In this document: positions 1 to 6,165 of the stretch, in pieces
Position numbering within the stretch: position 1 is the first letter of the stretch
Layout: the number at the start of each line of letters is the position of its first letter
NCBI GenBank assembly: GCA_036847185.1
Contig: DAIUAM010000077.1
Coordinates: forward strand, 1 to 9,805
Reading direction: 5' to 3'
Length of the DNA: 9,805 nt
Source: UBA4738 sp002413305
GTDB lineage: Bacteria; Actinomycetota; UBA4738
Made by a program: the position numbers and the translations under genes
Notes under the pieces: model-generated
The model's database searches: none
Seen by the model: the letters and a program-made list of their open reading frames with translations, nothing else
What the model was told of the DNA's origin: nothing

Positions 1-109
1 GCTCCTCACCTCCTCGGGCTCTCGCGACTTCCTGTGAATCACCCGAGCGTTCGCGGAGGCTTTCGGATCGGATTACGGGCTGGGGAAAATGGCCTGGAAT
101 GACTAGTAT

Positions 110-128
110 CCCGAATCGTTAGTTCGGG
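110..128. other. short stem-loop next to the IS end
   Basis: CCCGAA (110-115) and TTCGGG (123-128) form a 6-bp perfect inverted repeat around a 7-nt loop. It sits directly outside the inferred IS21-type terminus at 129. No T-tract follows on either strand, so it is not a convincing terminator. I see nothing else in positions 1-109: no supported gene, RNA or repeat. Confidence 0.3.
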
Positions 129-136
129 TGAGAACG

Positions 137-177
137 CCGGTCGAAAACGACAGCGGTGGCCGGTCGAAAACGACAGC
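137..177. repeat. IS21-type subterminal direct repeats
   Basis: The 18-mer ccggtcgaaaacgacagc occurs twice, at 137-154 and 160-177, a period of 23 bp (about two helical turns). It lies between the istB stop (192) and the presumed IS tip (129). Position and spacing fit the multiple terminal repeats of IS21-family elements, which are transposase binding sites. That role is inferred from the family. Confidence 0.75.
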
Positions 178-191
178 ACCTGGGTGGGATG

Positions 192-923
192 CTAACGGGT
201 TCGGGGACCTCCTTCCAGTGCTCTGGGAGCATCGGCACCGGACCCGGGCGGGGCTGCTTCGCGTGAGGGCCCTTGCTTGCGGATCCTTGCTTTGGCGTCG
301 CGCAGCCGGTAGCTCTCTCCTTTTGTCTCGATGATCTGGCACCGGTGGGTCAGGCGATCAAGGGTCGCCCCGGTGAGGCGTTCCGACCCGAGCACCTCGG
401 TCCAGTGATCGAACGGCAGGTTGGTGGTGACCATCAGGCTCGTTCGCTCGTAGGCGGTGGAGATGACGTCGAACAGCAGCTCCGCCCCCACCTTGGAGGC
501 CGGCACGTAGCCGAGTTCGTCCAGCACCAGCAGGTCGAGCTTCCCCAGCCGGGCCCGCAGGGCGAGCAGGGACCGTTCGTCCCTGGCCTCGATGAGCGAG
601 GTGACCAGCTCGGTGACCCGGAAGAAGCGCACCCGGTAGCCCCTGGCACAGGCTGCCGCCGAAAGGGCGATGGCCAAGTGTGTCTTTCCGGTCCCTGGGT
701 TCCCGACGAGCAGCACGTTCTCCCGCCGGTCGATGAACTCGCACCGGGTGAGCTCCGCCACGAGCGCCTTGTTCACCGATGGACGTGCTGCGAAGTCGAA
801 GGACTCCAGGGACTTGAGCGAGGGGAACCGGGCGGCCTTCAGCCTGCGCTCGGCGGCCTTGCGCTCCCGCTCCAGGAGCTCGAGCTCGGTGACCTGCAGC
901 AGGTAGGTGAGGTGATCAGAGCC
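192..923 (-). pseudogene. istB: IstB, IS21 transposition helper ATPase, 5'-truncated
   Basis: IstB is the AAA+ (DnaA/DnaC-like) ATPase that assists the IstA transposase in IS21 elements. The Walker A motif GNPGTGKT, the Walker B motif LLVLDELGY and the family signatures TTNLPFDHW and GSERLTGATLDRLTH are all present and intact. The frame stays open and IstB-like upstream of the GTG at 776, through LERERKAAERRLKAARFPSLK, back to about 910-923. That segment belongs to the normal IstB N-terminal half, so 776 is not the native start. Upstream of it the frame changes to unrelated sequence and no start codon with a ribosome site is evident. About 50-60 N-terminal residues appear to be lost compared with the usual ~250 aa. 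A shortened protein from GTG 776 (194 aa) could still be made, but there is no istA partner. Family assignment is very secure, loss of function likely. Confidence 0.85.
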
Positions 924-1305
924 ATCGGCAGCGGCCCGCCGCGATCGCTCTTGGGTTGGTCTCTTTGAGGTCGAGCTCGGGTAGCACGGTCTTCATCGGC
1001 ACCGGGTGCTCCCAGATCTGCGTCTGGCTGAACAAGACGCCGCCGTCGAAGCTCCCCGCGTATCGCCCTGCTTCCTCCGGCGTCCACTGACGTGTCGCCG
1101 ACGCAAGCTCAGCGTGCCCGATGAACTCGAACTCGGGGGCGCCCACATAGATGAGCACGCGGTCGCCAGGGGTGAAGGAGTTTCGGTTCGGCGTCTTAGC
1201 GCCGACCCCCCACATCTTCAGCGCCAAGAGTTGAGACGCCTGCTCCCGCAGTGTCTGTCCCTTCGCGGCACCCTTCTTCGATAAGTTGAAGAGATACTGC
1301 CCCAT
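916..1305 (-). pseudogene. PUA/EVE-like domain protein, 3' end replaced at the IS junction
   Basis: The product is 129 aa from ATG 1305. That start is favoured by gggagg about 8 nt upstream; in-frame codons further upstream give only low-complexity sequence. The N-terminus (MGQYLFNLSKKG) and the segment SFTPGDRVLIYVGAPEFEFIG (about residues 43-63), then HAELAS, resemble EVE/PUA-like folds, where a PGD-R-VLIYV strand precedes a G-x-A/G-x-x strand. EVE domains are proposed to bind modified bases in nucleic acid. After DLKETNPRA (residue 120) the sequence turns into a short unrelated tail (IAAGRCRWL) ending at 916, exactly where IstB-like sequence starts in another frame. I infer that the original C-terminal beta strands were removed. 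The EVE assignment rests on pattern recognition only; another PUA-like family is possible. Confidence 0.5.
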
Positions 1306-1353
1306 GACAACCGCCTCCCACCCGCAGCTTAGCCCCATGACCCGGCCCCACCC

Positions 1354-1554
1354 GAGGTCTGCCCGACTCCCCCGCCCACCTTCGACTTCGACGGCGACCA
1401 CGACAGGTTCGCCCACTACGTCGAGAAGTCCAAGCTGGCTCACGCCCTGGTCTACGGCACGCCCAATCACCGCCCTCTGCGGCAAGGTGTGGGTTCCTTC
1501 GAGAGACCCTGACTGTTACCTTATATCTGGCCTGAGTGCAGGCGCCAGCGCTGA
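1354..1554 (+). pseudogene. DUF3039 protein remnant, frameshifted and start-less
   Basis: Three pieces in two frames rebuild a DUF3039-like protein, a short family of unknown function common in Actinobacteria. Piece 1 reads DFDGDHDRFAHYVEKSKL then ALVYGTP (1381-1464). Piece 2, one frame over, reads ITALCGKVWVPSRDP (about 1466-1510). Piece 3, back in the first frame, reads WPECRRQR and a TGA at 1552-1554. The family consensus runs GDHxRFxHYV, then GTPVxALCGKVWVPSRDP, then CPxCK, in the same order and spacing. One extra base in the CCC run at 1462-1464 explains the first shift; a compensating change lies near 1511-1527. Upstream the first frame meets a TAG at 1330-1332 with no ATG or GTG after it, so the start is also gone. 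A consensus indel error could cause one shift but not the missing start. Confidence 0.75.
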
Positions 1555-1676
1555 GCGAGCGCCGACGCCTGATCGGATCGGGCGCCTTCCGAGGGGCCTT
1601 GCCTACAGGCCGGGCCTCTATCGGTGGCCCGGTCTGGTACTACGGCCGCTCCGTATCTTCTATCGTCGTTGGTGGG

Positions 1677-2231
1677 ATGAGCTTCGGGAACTGGATTGCG
1701 ATCACCATCAGCGGCTGTGCTCTCGCGTTCACTACAGGGACCTTCTGGTGGATGAACTGGCGACGCGGTACGTTGCACGCGTGGCCCCCCAGAAGTTTCG
1801 CGTTCGCGGACACTGGGGGGCAGGTTCTGATCGTGCTTCCACTCGTGTTCTACAACGACGGTCCCACGCCGATCGTCGTACTCAACCTGCAGCTGCGCCT
1901 GTCTGGCCCGTCAGGAACGTATCGACTGTCGTTTGAGGCGACTAGGCCCGGCGTCCAGCCGTTGCCCGTGCCGGATGACGGCCGAGAGATGGCAACCGCT
2001 ATTCCGGTGAGAGGGCGGGAAGCCCAGTTAATCTGCTGCGAGTTCAGCCGCAAACCAGGCGGGGTGGTGAGCGCGGCGAATGGATGGGAGGCATCCGTTG
2101 AGGCGCGGCTCGGGGCCAAGCGTAAGTGGATGACGCTTCTCGAGTCCTTCCCGTTGGCGATCGACGAGCGGGCTCTGCGGCAGTCAGGCCACTACGTCGC
2201 CTACGACAACGACCCGATAGCGAGCCCGTAG
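1677..2231 (+). CDS. membrane-anchored protein of unknown function
   Basis: The product is 184 aa if the ATG at 1677 is used. I prefer it because residues 1-25 (FGNWIAITISGCALAFTTGTFWW) form one hydrophobic helix followed by basic residues (NWRRG), a typical signal anchor. The frame is open back to 1536, but that stretch is arginine/glycine-rich and looks non-coding; the ribosome site at 1677 is weak. The rest looks beta-rich and soluble: VLIVLPLVFYNDGPTPIVVLNLQLRLSG, then a C-terminal half with KRKWMTLLESFPLAID. The FYNDGPTPIVV segment resembles the beta-sandwich part of other single-helix bacterial hypotheticals, in which I recognise no enzyme motif. It stands alone, downstream of the DUF3039 remnant, and is followed by a GC palindrome at 2239-2250. 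Function unknown. Confidence 0.6.
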   Translation: MSFGNWIAITISGCALAFTTGTFWWMNWRRGTLHAWPPRSFAFADTGGQVLIVLPLVFYNDGPTPIVVLNLQLRLSGPSGTYRLSFEATRPGVQPLPVPDDGREMATAIPVRGREAQLICCEFSRKPGGVVSAANGWEASVEARLGAKRKWMTLLESFPLAIDERALRQSGHYVAYDNDPIASP

Positions 2232-2474
2232 GGCAGCTGGCGGGCCCGCCGCGTGCCAGGTCTTCGTCGGCGCGTGCCCCGTGTGGTCATGTGATGCGCT
2301 CGCTGACCTCCGAGTTCCCTACCCGCACCCGCCCGCCAGGTGCAGGATTACATTGGCCGAGGTAGACAAACGTCCAGCGGGGGCCGAGCAGCGGCCCCGG
2401 TCGGGTCTTCAGGCCTTGGCCGGGGTCGCTTCCATTTGTGCCGGTAGGGCGGGCTGGCTACCAAGTTCCGAACA
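2232..2474. other. non-coding gap with two GC-rich inverted repeats
   Basis: No gene is supported here. A perfect 12-bp palindrome, ggcgggcccgcc, lies at 2239-2250, eight bases after the stop at 2231. A 7-bp stem GGGGCCG/CGGCCCC with a 5-nt loop lies at 2380-2398. Neither is followed by a T-tract, so they are at best weak terminator candidates. The missing first third of the oxidoreductase that starts at 2475 cannot be found here in any frame. Confidence 0.4.
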
Positions 2475-3068
2475 GTGAGCACGCTCGACGTCCTGTCGGG
2501 TGGGCGGGCGTGGCTGGGCATCGGCGCCGCGTGGAACGAACAGGAGCACGTGGGGCTCGGCGTCCCATTCCCGCCGGTGGCCGAGCGGTTCGAACGCCTG
2601 GAGGAGGCCCTGCAGATCTCCCTCCAGATGTGGAGCGACGACGACGGGCCGTATCGAGGGAAGCACTACCAGCTGGCCGAAACGCTGAACTCACCGCAGT
2701 CGCTCTCCCGCCCGCATCCACGGATCATGATCGGCGGTGGCGGCGAGCGGAAGACGCTTCGCCTGGCGGCGAAGTACGCCGACGCGTCGAACGTGTTCGG
2801 CGACGCCGCGACCGCACGACACAAGTTCGCCGTCCTCCGGGAGCATTGCGAACGCGAGGGCTGCGACTACGACGCGATCGAGAAGACGGTCTATTACGTC
2901 GTGGACGTCGGGCGAGGAGGCGACCGGGCCGGGGAGGTCGTCGACCAGCTGGGGACGCTGGCCGAGGCGGGCGTGCAGGCCGCGATCGGCGCGCTTCGGA
3001 ACGTGGAGGAACCGGCGACCATCGAAGCGGTCGGCGACAAGGTCATCTCCCAGATCGGGGACCTGTAG
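2475..3068 (+). pseudogene. LLM-class F420-dependent oxidoreductase, N-terminally truncated
   Basis: The intact family members (luciferase-like TIM-barrel flavin/F420 enzymes) are about 280-330 aa; this one keeps 197 aa. The sequence STLDVLSGGRAWLGIGAAWNE is the conserved central segment after the first half of the barrel. It is followed by VPFPPVAERFERLEEALQI, the RPHPRIMIGGGGERKTLRLAAKYAD signature and the C-terminal helices. The closest group I recognise is the Rv1855c-like subfamily. The frame hits a TAG a short way upstream (about 2445-2453) with only LATKFRT between, and no other frame upstream carries the missing beta strands and cofactor-binding residues. Translation could start at GTG 2475, but no ribosome site is clear and the product should be inactive. 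The reading frame has no internal stops, so the truncation may be recent. Confidence 0.75.
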
Positions 3069-3123
3069 GCGCGGCCCAACCCCAACGTGACCCGGACCGA
3101 CCGCGCATGTCAGACTCCATCCC

Positions 3124-3624
3124 GTGCCGTACCAGGTTCTTGCCGAGCGCTGGCACGAGTTCTACACGATCGCCGGGACCGCTGCGGCGACGCTCGTCGG
3201 CCTCCTCTTCGTGGGCCTTTCGCTGCACCTTCGGGCTGTCCTGTCTCGCTCCGAGGTGCGCGGGCTGGCACGTGTGACGCTCGCGAACTTCGGCCTCCTC
3301 CTCCTCGTGTCCCTGTTCCTGGTGATCCCGCAGGGACCATCGGCCGCGAGCACTGAGCTCGTGATCTTAGGGGCCATCAGTCTTGGCGTGATCGTGCCGA
3401 GTCTGGTTGCGGCAGTTCGAAGCCGGACGCGAACGCTCCGGCCATTCAAGCTGATATTGCGGTTCGCCTTGAGCGCCCTCGGCTACGCCGGGGCGATCCT
3501 CGGGGGCGCGCTCGTCGGCCAGGGTTCCTACGCTGCCGGACTGAACTGGTTGGTTGCGGTGACGGTCGTCCTCCTCGTCGTTTTCATTGCGGAACAGCTG
3601 GGACATCCTGGTCAGTGTCGGTGA
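3124..3624 (+). CDS. small multi-pass membrane protein, unknown function
   Basis: The product is 166 aa from GTG 3124. The early segment WHEFYTIAGTAAATLVGLLFVGLSLHLR is characteristic of a group of actinobacterial and other bacterial membrane proteins with no known role. Five hydrophobic segments are visible at about residues 15-36, 51-69, 78-98, 110-132 and 138-157, with arginine-rich loops (SRSEVRGLAR, RSRTRTLRPFK) between them. Length is close to what I expect for the group. The ATG at 3108 is in a different frame, so GTG 3124 is the best start; the ribosome site is poor. It is the last gene before the tRNA-derived attachment site, and belongs to the chromosome rather than the element. No catalytic motif is visible. 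Confidence 0.65.
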   Translation: MPYQVLAERWHEFYTIAGTAAATLVGLLFVGLSLHLRAVLSRSEVRGLARVTLANFGLLLLVSLFLVIPQGPSAASTELVILGAISLGVIVPSLVAAVRSRTRTLRPFKLILRFALSALGYAGAILGGALVGQGSYAAGLNWLVAVTVVLLVVFIAEQLGHPGQCR

Positions 3625-3648
3625 GGCCACGCTGGAGAGTCAGGGGTA

Positions 3649-3668
3649 GGAGCCAGACAGGGGGCTCC
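3649..3668. terminator. stem-loop downstream of the tRNA-Gly segment
   Basis: GGAGCC (3649-3654) and GGCTCC (3663-3668) pair perfectly around an 8-nt loop. Read on the minus strand, this hairpin lies just past the tRNA 3' end at 3675, so it may have ended the tRNA transcript before the element inserted. It could equally follow the membrane gene ending at 3624. No T-run follows on the minus strand (TACCCC), so confidence is low. Confidence 0.3.
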
Positions 3669-3674
3669 CAGCAG

Positions 3675-3731
3675 AGCGGGTGACGGGAATCGAACCCGCG
3701 TAACCAGCTTGGAAGGCTGGCGCGCTACCGG
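3675..3731 (-). tRNA. tRNA-Gly(TCC), 3' portion only
   Basis: On the minus strand the sequence gives the end of the D-loop and 3' D-stem (CCGGTAG, GCGC), the anticodon arm CCAGC-CTTCCAA-GCTGG with anticodon TCC, a T-arm GCGGG-TTCGATT-CCCGT, and the acceptor 3' strand CACCCGC with discriminator T at 3675. CCA is not encoded. A complete gene would need GCGGGTG at the 5' end near 3746; that position instead holds the end of the integrase gene, and the 5' D-stem is missing too. It is therefore not a working tRNA gene but the 3' segment left by site-specific insertion. Identity as tRNA-Gly is secure. Confidence 0.85.
3675..3731. other. attachment site (left junction) of an integrative element
   Basis: Tyrosine integrases often target the 3' half of tRNA genes and restore the gene with an element-borne copy. 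Here the tRNA-Gly 3' segment abuts the integrase gene, as expected for one junction. The orientation says the complete tRNA-Gly(TCC), on the minus strand, should lie at the far (right) end, outside the window, and everything left of 3675 should be host chromosome. The exact core limits need the second copy. Confidence 0.75.
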
Positions 3732-4897
3732 GCCGGCGGGCCCTTGACCTGCGGAAACGCGACAACTTCGCCGCGCGAGGCCGCCGCAGGCCGCAATGAG
3801 GCCGCGAGAGATTCACGGAGCGCCGTGTCGAGGCCCTCCGCGATGGCCTCGTCGAGCCGCGGGAACAACCCGCCGTAGCGGTCCATCGTGACCGTGATCG
3901 AGGAGTGCCCGAGCCGTTCTTTGATCGCCACGGGATGGGCGCCCTGGGCGATGGCGAGCGCGGCCGCAGTGTGGCGGAGCTCATGGAAGACGAGCCCGTC
4001 GAGGGGCCCGCCGTCGAAGCCGGCAGCGGTACACGCGGCACGCCAGACTCGACGGAACCCGCCCCGACGCATGGGCTTGCCGCTCGGCGTCGGGAACGCC
4101 AGGCCGGACTCGCGGACGGCCCTCGTATGGAGGTGCTCGGCCAGGACGTCGATGAGGGTGAACGGGACGCTCACCGTGCGGACGCCGGCCTTGGTCTTCG
4201 GCGGCCCGAAGGTCAGGCGGCCGCCGACTTCGACTAGCTGCTGGTCGACGCGGATCTGCCGGCGGAGCAGGTCGACGCGATCGAGTCGGAGCCCGGCAAG
4301 TTCGCCCCATCGCATTCCCAGATAAGCGGCGGTGAGGATCAGCGGACGGTAATGCTCGGGTCGAATCGCGGCCGCCAACCGAGCGACTTCGTGTGCCTCG
4401 AGGAACCGCATCTTCCGCGAGTCCTCGGGCGGCAGTTTGACGCCAGCGCATGGGTTCCGAACGATCCGGCCATCGGCGACCGCGACGGCGAGAAGCCCGC
4501 TCAGCACGATCGCGTGCCGCCGTACCGCGCTGTTCGACAACTCCCCGCTGGCGAGCTCCTCGGCGACCATGGCCGCAACGTCGGAGGTGGAGATCCGCGC
4601 GAGGGGCCAGCGGCCGAAGCGAGGGAGCAGGTAGTTGCGCACTATGCCGAGGTTCAGCGCACGCGTCGTTGGGCGGAGGTTGACGGTACCGGCCTCCCAG
4701 GTCTTCGCCCACTCTTCCAGCGTGATTCGGCCGAGCCGCGGGTCGGTCCACGCGCCCCGCGCGACGTCTGCCGTCTCCGTGGCCAGCCACCGCTCAGCGT
4801 CGCTCTTCCGCTCGAACGTATGCGACCGCTCCCGGCCGTCCGGCCCGCGGTATCGCGCACGCCAGCGACCAGGGCCGCGTTTCTCGATGAACGCCAT
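3725..4897 (-). CDS. int: tyrosine recombinase (phage-type integrase)
   Basis: This enzyme inserts and excises the element at the adjacent tRNA-Gly site. From ATG 4897 it has 390 aa. It starts with an AP2-like arm-binding region (GPGRWRARYRGPDGRERSHTF, about 8-28), then a SAM-like core-binding domain (about 58-145), then the catalytic domain. The catalytic residues are all present: R196 in LGMRWGELAGL, K234/K236 in PPKTKAG, H305 and R308 in FHELRHTAAAL, H331 in LGHSSI, and Y341 in MDRYGGL. ATG 4897 is chosen over an in-frame GTG at 4930 because MAFIEKRGPGRW is the usual family N-terminus and because the ATG overlaps the upstream gene's stop (TGATG), with GGAGG just before it. The TAG stop at 3725-3727 lies within tRNA-like sequence, so the gene reads into the attachment core. 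It appears fully functional. Confidence 0.95.
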   Translation of the reverse strand: MAFIEKRGPGRWRARYRGPDGRERSHTFERKSDAERWLATETADVARGAWTDPRLGRITLEEWAKTWEAGTVNLRPTTRALNLGIVRNYLLPRFGRWPLARISTSDVAAMVAEELASGELSNSAVRRHAIVLSGLLAVAVADGRIVRNPCAGVKLPPEDSRKMRFLEAHEVARLAAAIRPEHYRPLILTAAYLGMRWGELAGLRLDRVDLLRRQIRVDQQLVEVGGRLTFGPPKTKAGVRTVSVPFTLIDVLAEHLHTRAVRESGLAFPTPSGKPMRRGGFRRVWRAACTAAGFDGGPLDGLVFHELRHTAAALAIAQGAHPVAIKERLGHSSITVTMDRYGGLFPRLDEAIAEGLDTALRESLAASLRPAAASRGEVVAFPQVKGPPAR

Positions 4898-5886
4898 CAG
4901 CCTCCGCCCTCCCTCCGTCTCCCGATCCACGGAAGATCCATCCCGGTGATGCGCTTGTATGCCTGCCGGACGTCGCGGGTGAAGAGTCGAACATCGCTAT
5001 ACGGGCGCTCCTGGTGAGCCCTGTTCCAAGCCGTCATGGCATCGAGCCATGACCGACCGTCGTTGACCCCCGTCCCGAACACGCCCAGCTCGGCGCGGGC
5101 GGCCGTGATTGCGCGGTCTCGGGTGCTGGGGCCAAGCACGCTCCTCCTGGCGGCTGAGAAGACGCCGCCGACCTCGCGCGGGCTGAGCCGGGGGCTGACT
5201 TGGAGCTCGATCATCCGGGCCGCAAGGTACGGGCCGCCGGACGTGGTCGTATAGCGGGCCCGGTTGAGCGGGATACCCCCGGTGAGCACGAACCGAACGG
5301 CCAGCTCCTCGGTCCATGAGTACCTGCGGGCGAGTGCAATCGCAATCCCTTTCAACTCGGCCAGAACACCACCGGCCCGGACGGGCTTGTGGATGGTCTG
5401 CGAGACATCGGGAGAGGCGTAAGGCAGGAACTCGAAGAATGAGGACTGGGAAGCAACCGGCCGGGCGTCCGGGGCACCGGGGGAAACGACCTCCCACCTG
5501 GTTGGGTCGCCGTCCTTTCTCGCCTGGCGCTCCATCCACGCGGCGATGCGTTCCGGCTTCAGCAGGCGACCGCGGAGGACTTGGGACCGGAACTCCTGGA
5601 CGGCCGGCAGCCGTGCGGCCTCGATCGCCATGATGTCGGCGAGGGCGAGCATCCGAGCATCCGGGCCGATCGCCCGGTCGGCCTCGGTCCCGTTCGCCCG
5701 CTCCCTCGCCCTCGCTAACGCCTCGAACTTGTCCGCGATGTCTTCGACGGGGGTAGGCCCTTCGAGCGCCAACTCGACCGTACCTTCGTCGTCGAGATAG
5801 CCCCAGAACGCGTTGAAGGTCCGGGCCTTCTCCGGGCGCACTCGCCGCGCCTCTTTCCGAAGCCGCTCTTTGTCCATCCACGTCAT
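4897..5886 (-). CDS. element protein of unknown function, coupled to the integrase
   Basis: The product is 329 aa from ATG 5886 (MTWMDKERL), or 326 from ATG 5877; neither has a strong ribosome site. The frame is open further upstream but overlaps the divergent HTH gene, so those codons are rejected. The N-terminal half is charged and helical (DKERLRKEARRVRPEKAR; EALARARERANG). The C-terminal half has YSWTEELAVRFVLTGGIPLN (about 189-208), then RMIELQVSPRLSPREVGGVFSAARR (about 224-248), and ends WLDAMTAWNRAHQERPYSDVRLFTRDVRQAY. A similar order (an ELAVRFVLTG helix, a beta strand, then a W-N-x-x-H-x-x-x-P-Y-x-D-x-R-x-F-x-R-D segment) occurs in uncharacterised proteins of phages and integrative elements; I know no function for them. 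Its TGA overlaps the integrase ATG, implying translational coupling, so a role in integration control is a fair guess only. Confidence 0.8.
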   Translation of the reverse strand: MTWMDKERLRKEARRVRPEKARTFNAFWGYLDDEGTVELALEGPTPVEDIADKFEALARARERANGTEADRAIGPDARMLALADIMAIEAARLPAVQEFRSQVLRGRLLKPERIAAWMERQARKDGDPTRWEVVSPGAPDARPVASQSSFFEFLPYASPDVSQTIHKPVRAGGVLAELKGIAIALARRYSWTEELAVRFVLTGGIPLNRARYTTTSGGPYLAARMIELQVSPRLSPREVGGVFSAARRSVLGPSTRDRAITAARAELGVFGTGVNDGRSWLDAMTAWNRAHQERPYSDVRLFTRDVRQAYKRITGMDLPWIGRRREGGG

Positions 5887-5925
5887 CTTATCAGCTCGCC
5901 TGCATGATGGCTTACCGTCAGGGGT
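5887..5925. promoter_or_regulatory. 39-nt divergent intergenic region
   Basis: The starts of two opposite-facing genes are only 39 nt apart, and each begins an operon: integrase module leftwards, replication module rightwards. Both transcripts must start here or inside the first codons of the opposite gene. AT-rich hexamers such as TTATCA (5888-5893) could form part of a -10 element, but no clear -35/-10 pair is visible on either strand. CAGGGG a few bases before ATG 5926 may act as a ribosome site. The promoter role is inferred from geometry. Confidence 0.5.
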
Positions 5926-6165
5926 ATGAGCGAACGGACGGCAACAGACACCCGCAAGCCCGAATGGCTCACGCGCGCCGAGGTCGCCTTGTTCTACCGC
6001 ATCGCCCAGGGGACGCTCGAGGGTTGGGCCAGTCGAGGCGAAGGCCCGCGCTACGCGCGGGTTGGCAAGAAGGCCCTGTACCGGGTCGCCGACGTCGAGC
6101 GTTTCTTCGCGGAGCGGATGGTCGAGCCGCTGTACGAGCGGCCGCGGCGGTCGGCAGCCCCATGA
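5926..6165 (+). CDS. AlpA/Xis-type helix-turn-helix DNA-binding protein
   Basis: The product is 79 aa. LTRAEVALFYRIAQGTLEGW (residues 15-34), then ASRGEGPRYARVGKKALYRVADVERFF (35-61), is the classic winged-helix layout of excisionase/AlpA-like proteins: HTH, a G-P wing, a K-x-x-x-Y-R strand and a final helix. In integrative elements such proteins bend DNA at the attachment site for excision, or regulate the integrase and replication genes. It starts the plus-strand operon, diverges from the integrase module across 39 nt and overlaps the next gene by ATGA (6162-6165). That position suits a factor controlling the choice between integration and excision/replication. Family assignment is firm; whether it is the directionality factor or a transcriptional regulator is not visible. 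Confidence 0.85.
   Translation: MSERTATDTRKPEWLTRAEVALFYRIAQGTLEGWASRGEGPRYARVGKKALYRVADVERFFAERMVEPLYERPRRSAAP

Larger units (their letters stand above)
129..940 (-). mobile_element. IS21-family insertion sequence remnant
   Basis: This is one end of an IS21-type element: a 5'-truncated istB reading leftwards, followed by a terminal region with direct repeats. The outer boundary is placed at 129 because the plus strand there begins with TG and leads straight into the repeats; IS21-family ends characteristically start with TG and carry several subterminal repeats that bind the transposase. The other end is missing: istA, which should precede istB, is absent, and near 925-945 the sequence passes into a truncated PUA/EVE-like gene. 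The copy therefore cannot move by itself. The inner boundary is approximate, inferred from where IstB-like and EVE-like protein sequence each stop. Confidence 0.7.

Noticed and set aside
273..968. Long plus-strand open frame (231 codons)
   Set aside because: It is the complement of istB, which has clear ATPase motifs; the plus-strand product is a low-complexity shadow.
1286..1936. 216-codon plus-strand open frame
   Set aside because: It runs through one piece of the DUF3039 remnant and then antisense-like arginine-rich sequence, and overlaps the better-supported membrane-anchored protein.
2380..2398. Rho-independent terminator
   Set aside because: A 7-bp GC stem is present but there is no T-tract on either side; listed only as an inverted repeat.
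2438..3277. 279-codon plus-strand open frame
   Set aside because: Arginine/glycine-rich shadow of the LLM oxidoreductase fragment, which carries the family signatures in another frame.
3675..3747. A complete tRNA-Gly gene
   Set aside because: The 3' half is perfect, but no GCGGGTG acceptor strand or 5' D-stem is present; that space is integrase coding sequence.
3981..4790. Long alternative frames within the integrase gene, on both strands
   Set aside because: High GC keeps several frames open; only the integrase frame carries conserved catalytic residues.
4898..4930. Upstream GTG start for the integrase
   Set aside because: It would overlap the upstream gene by about 30 nt. ATG 4897 gives the usual family N-terminus and a TGATG overlap.
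5904..6161. N-terminal extension of the 171-aa protein to 5904
   Set aside because: It is an out-of-frame, arginine-rich reading of the AlpA-type gene.
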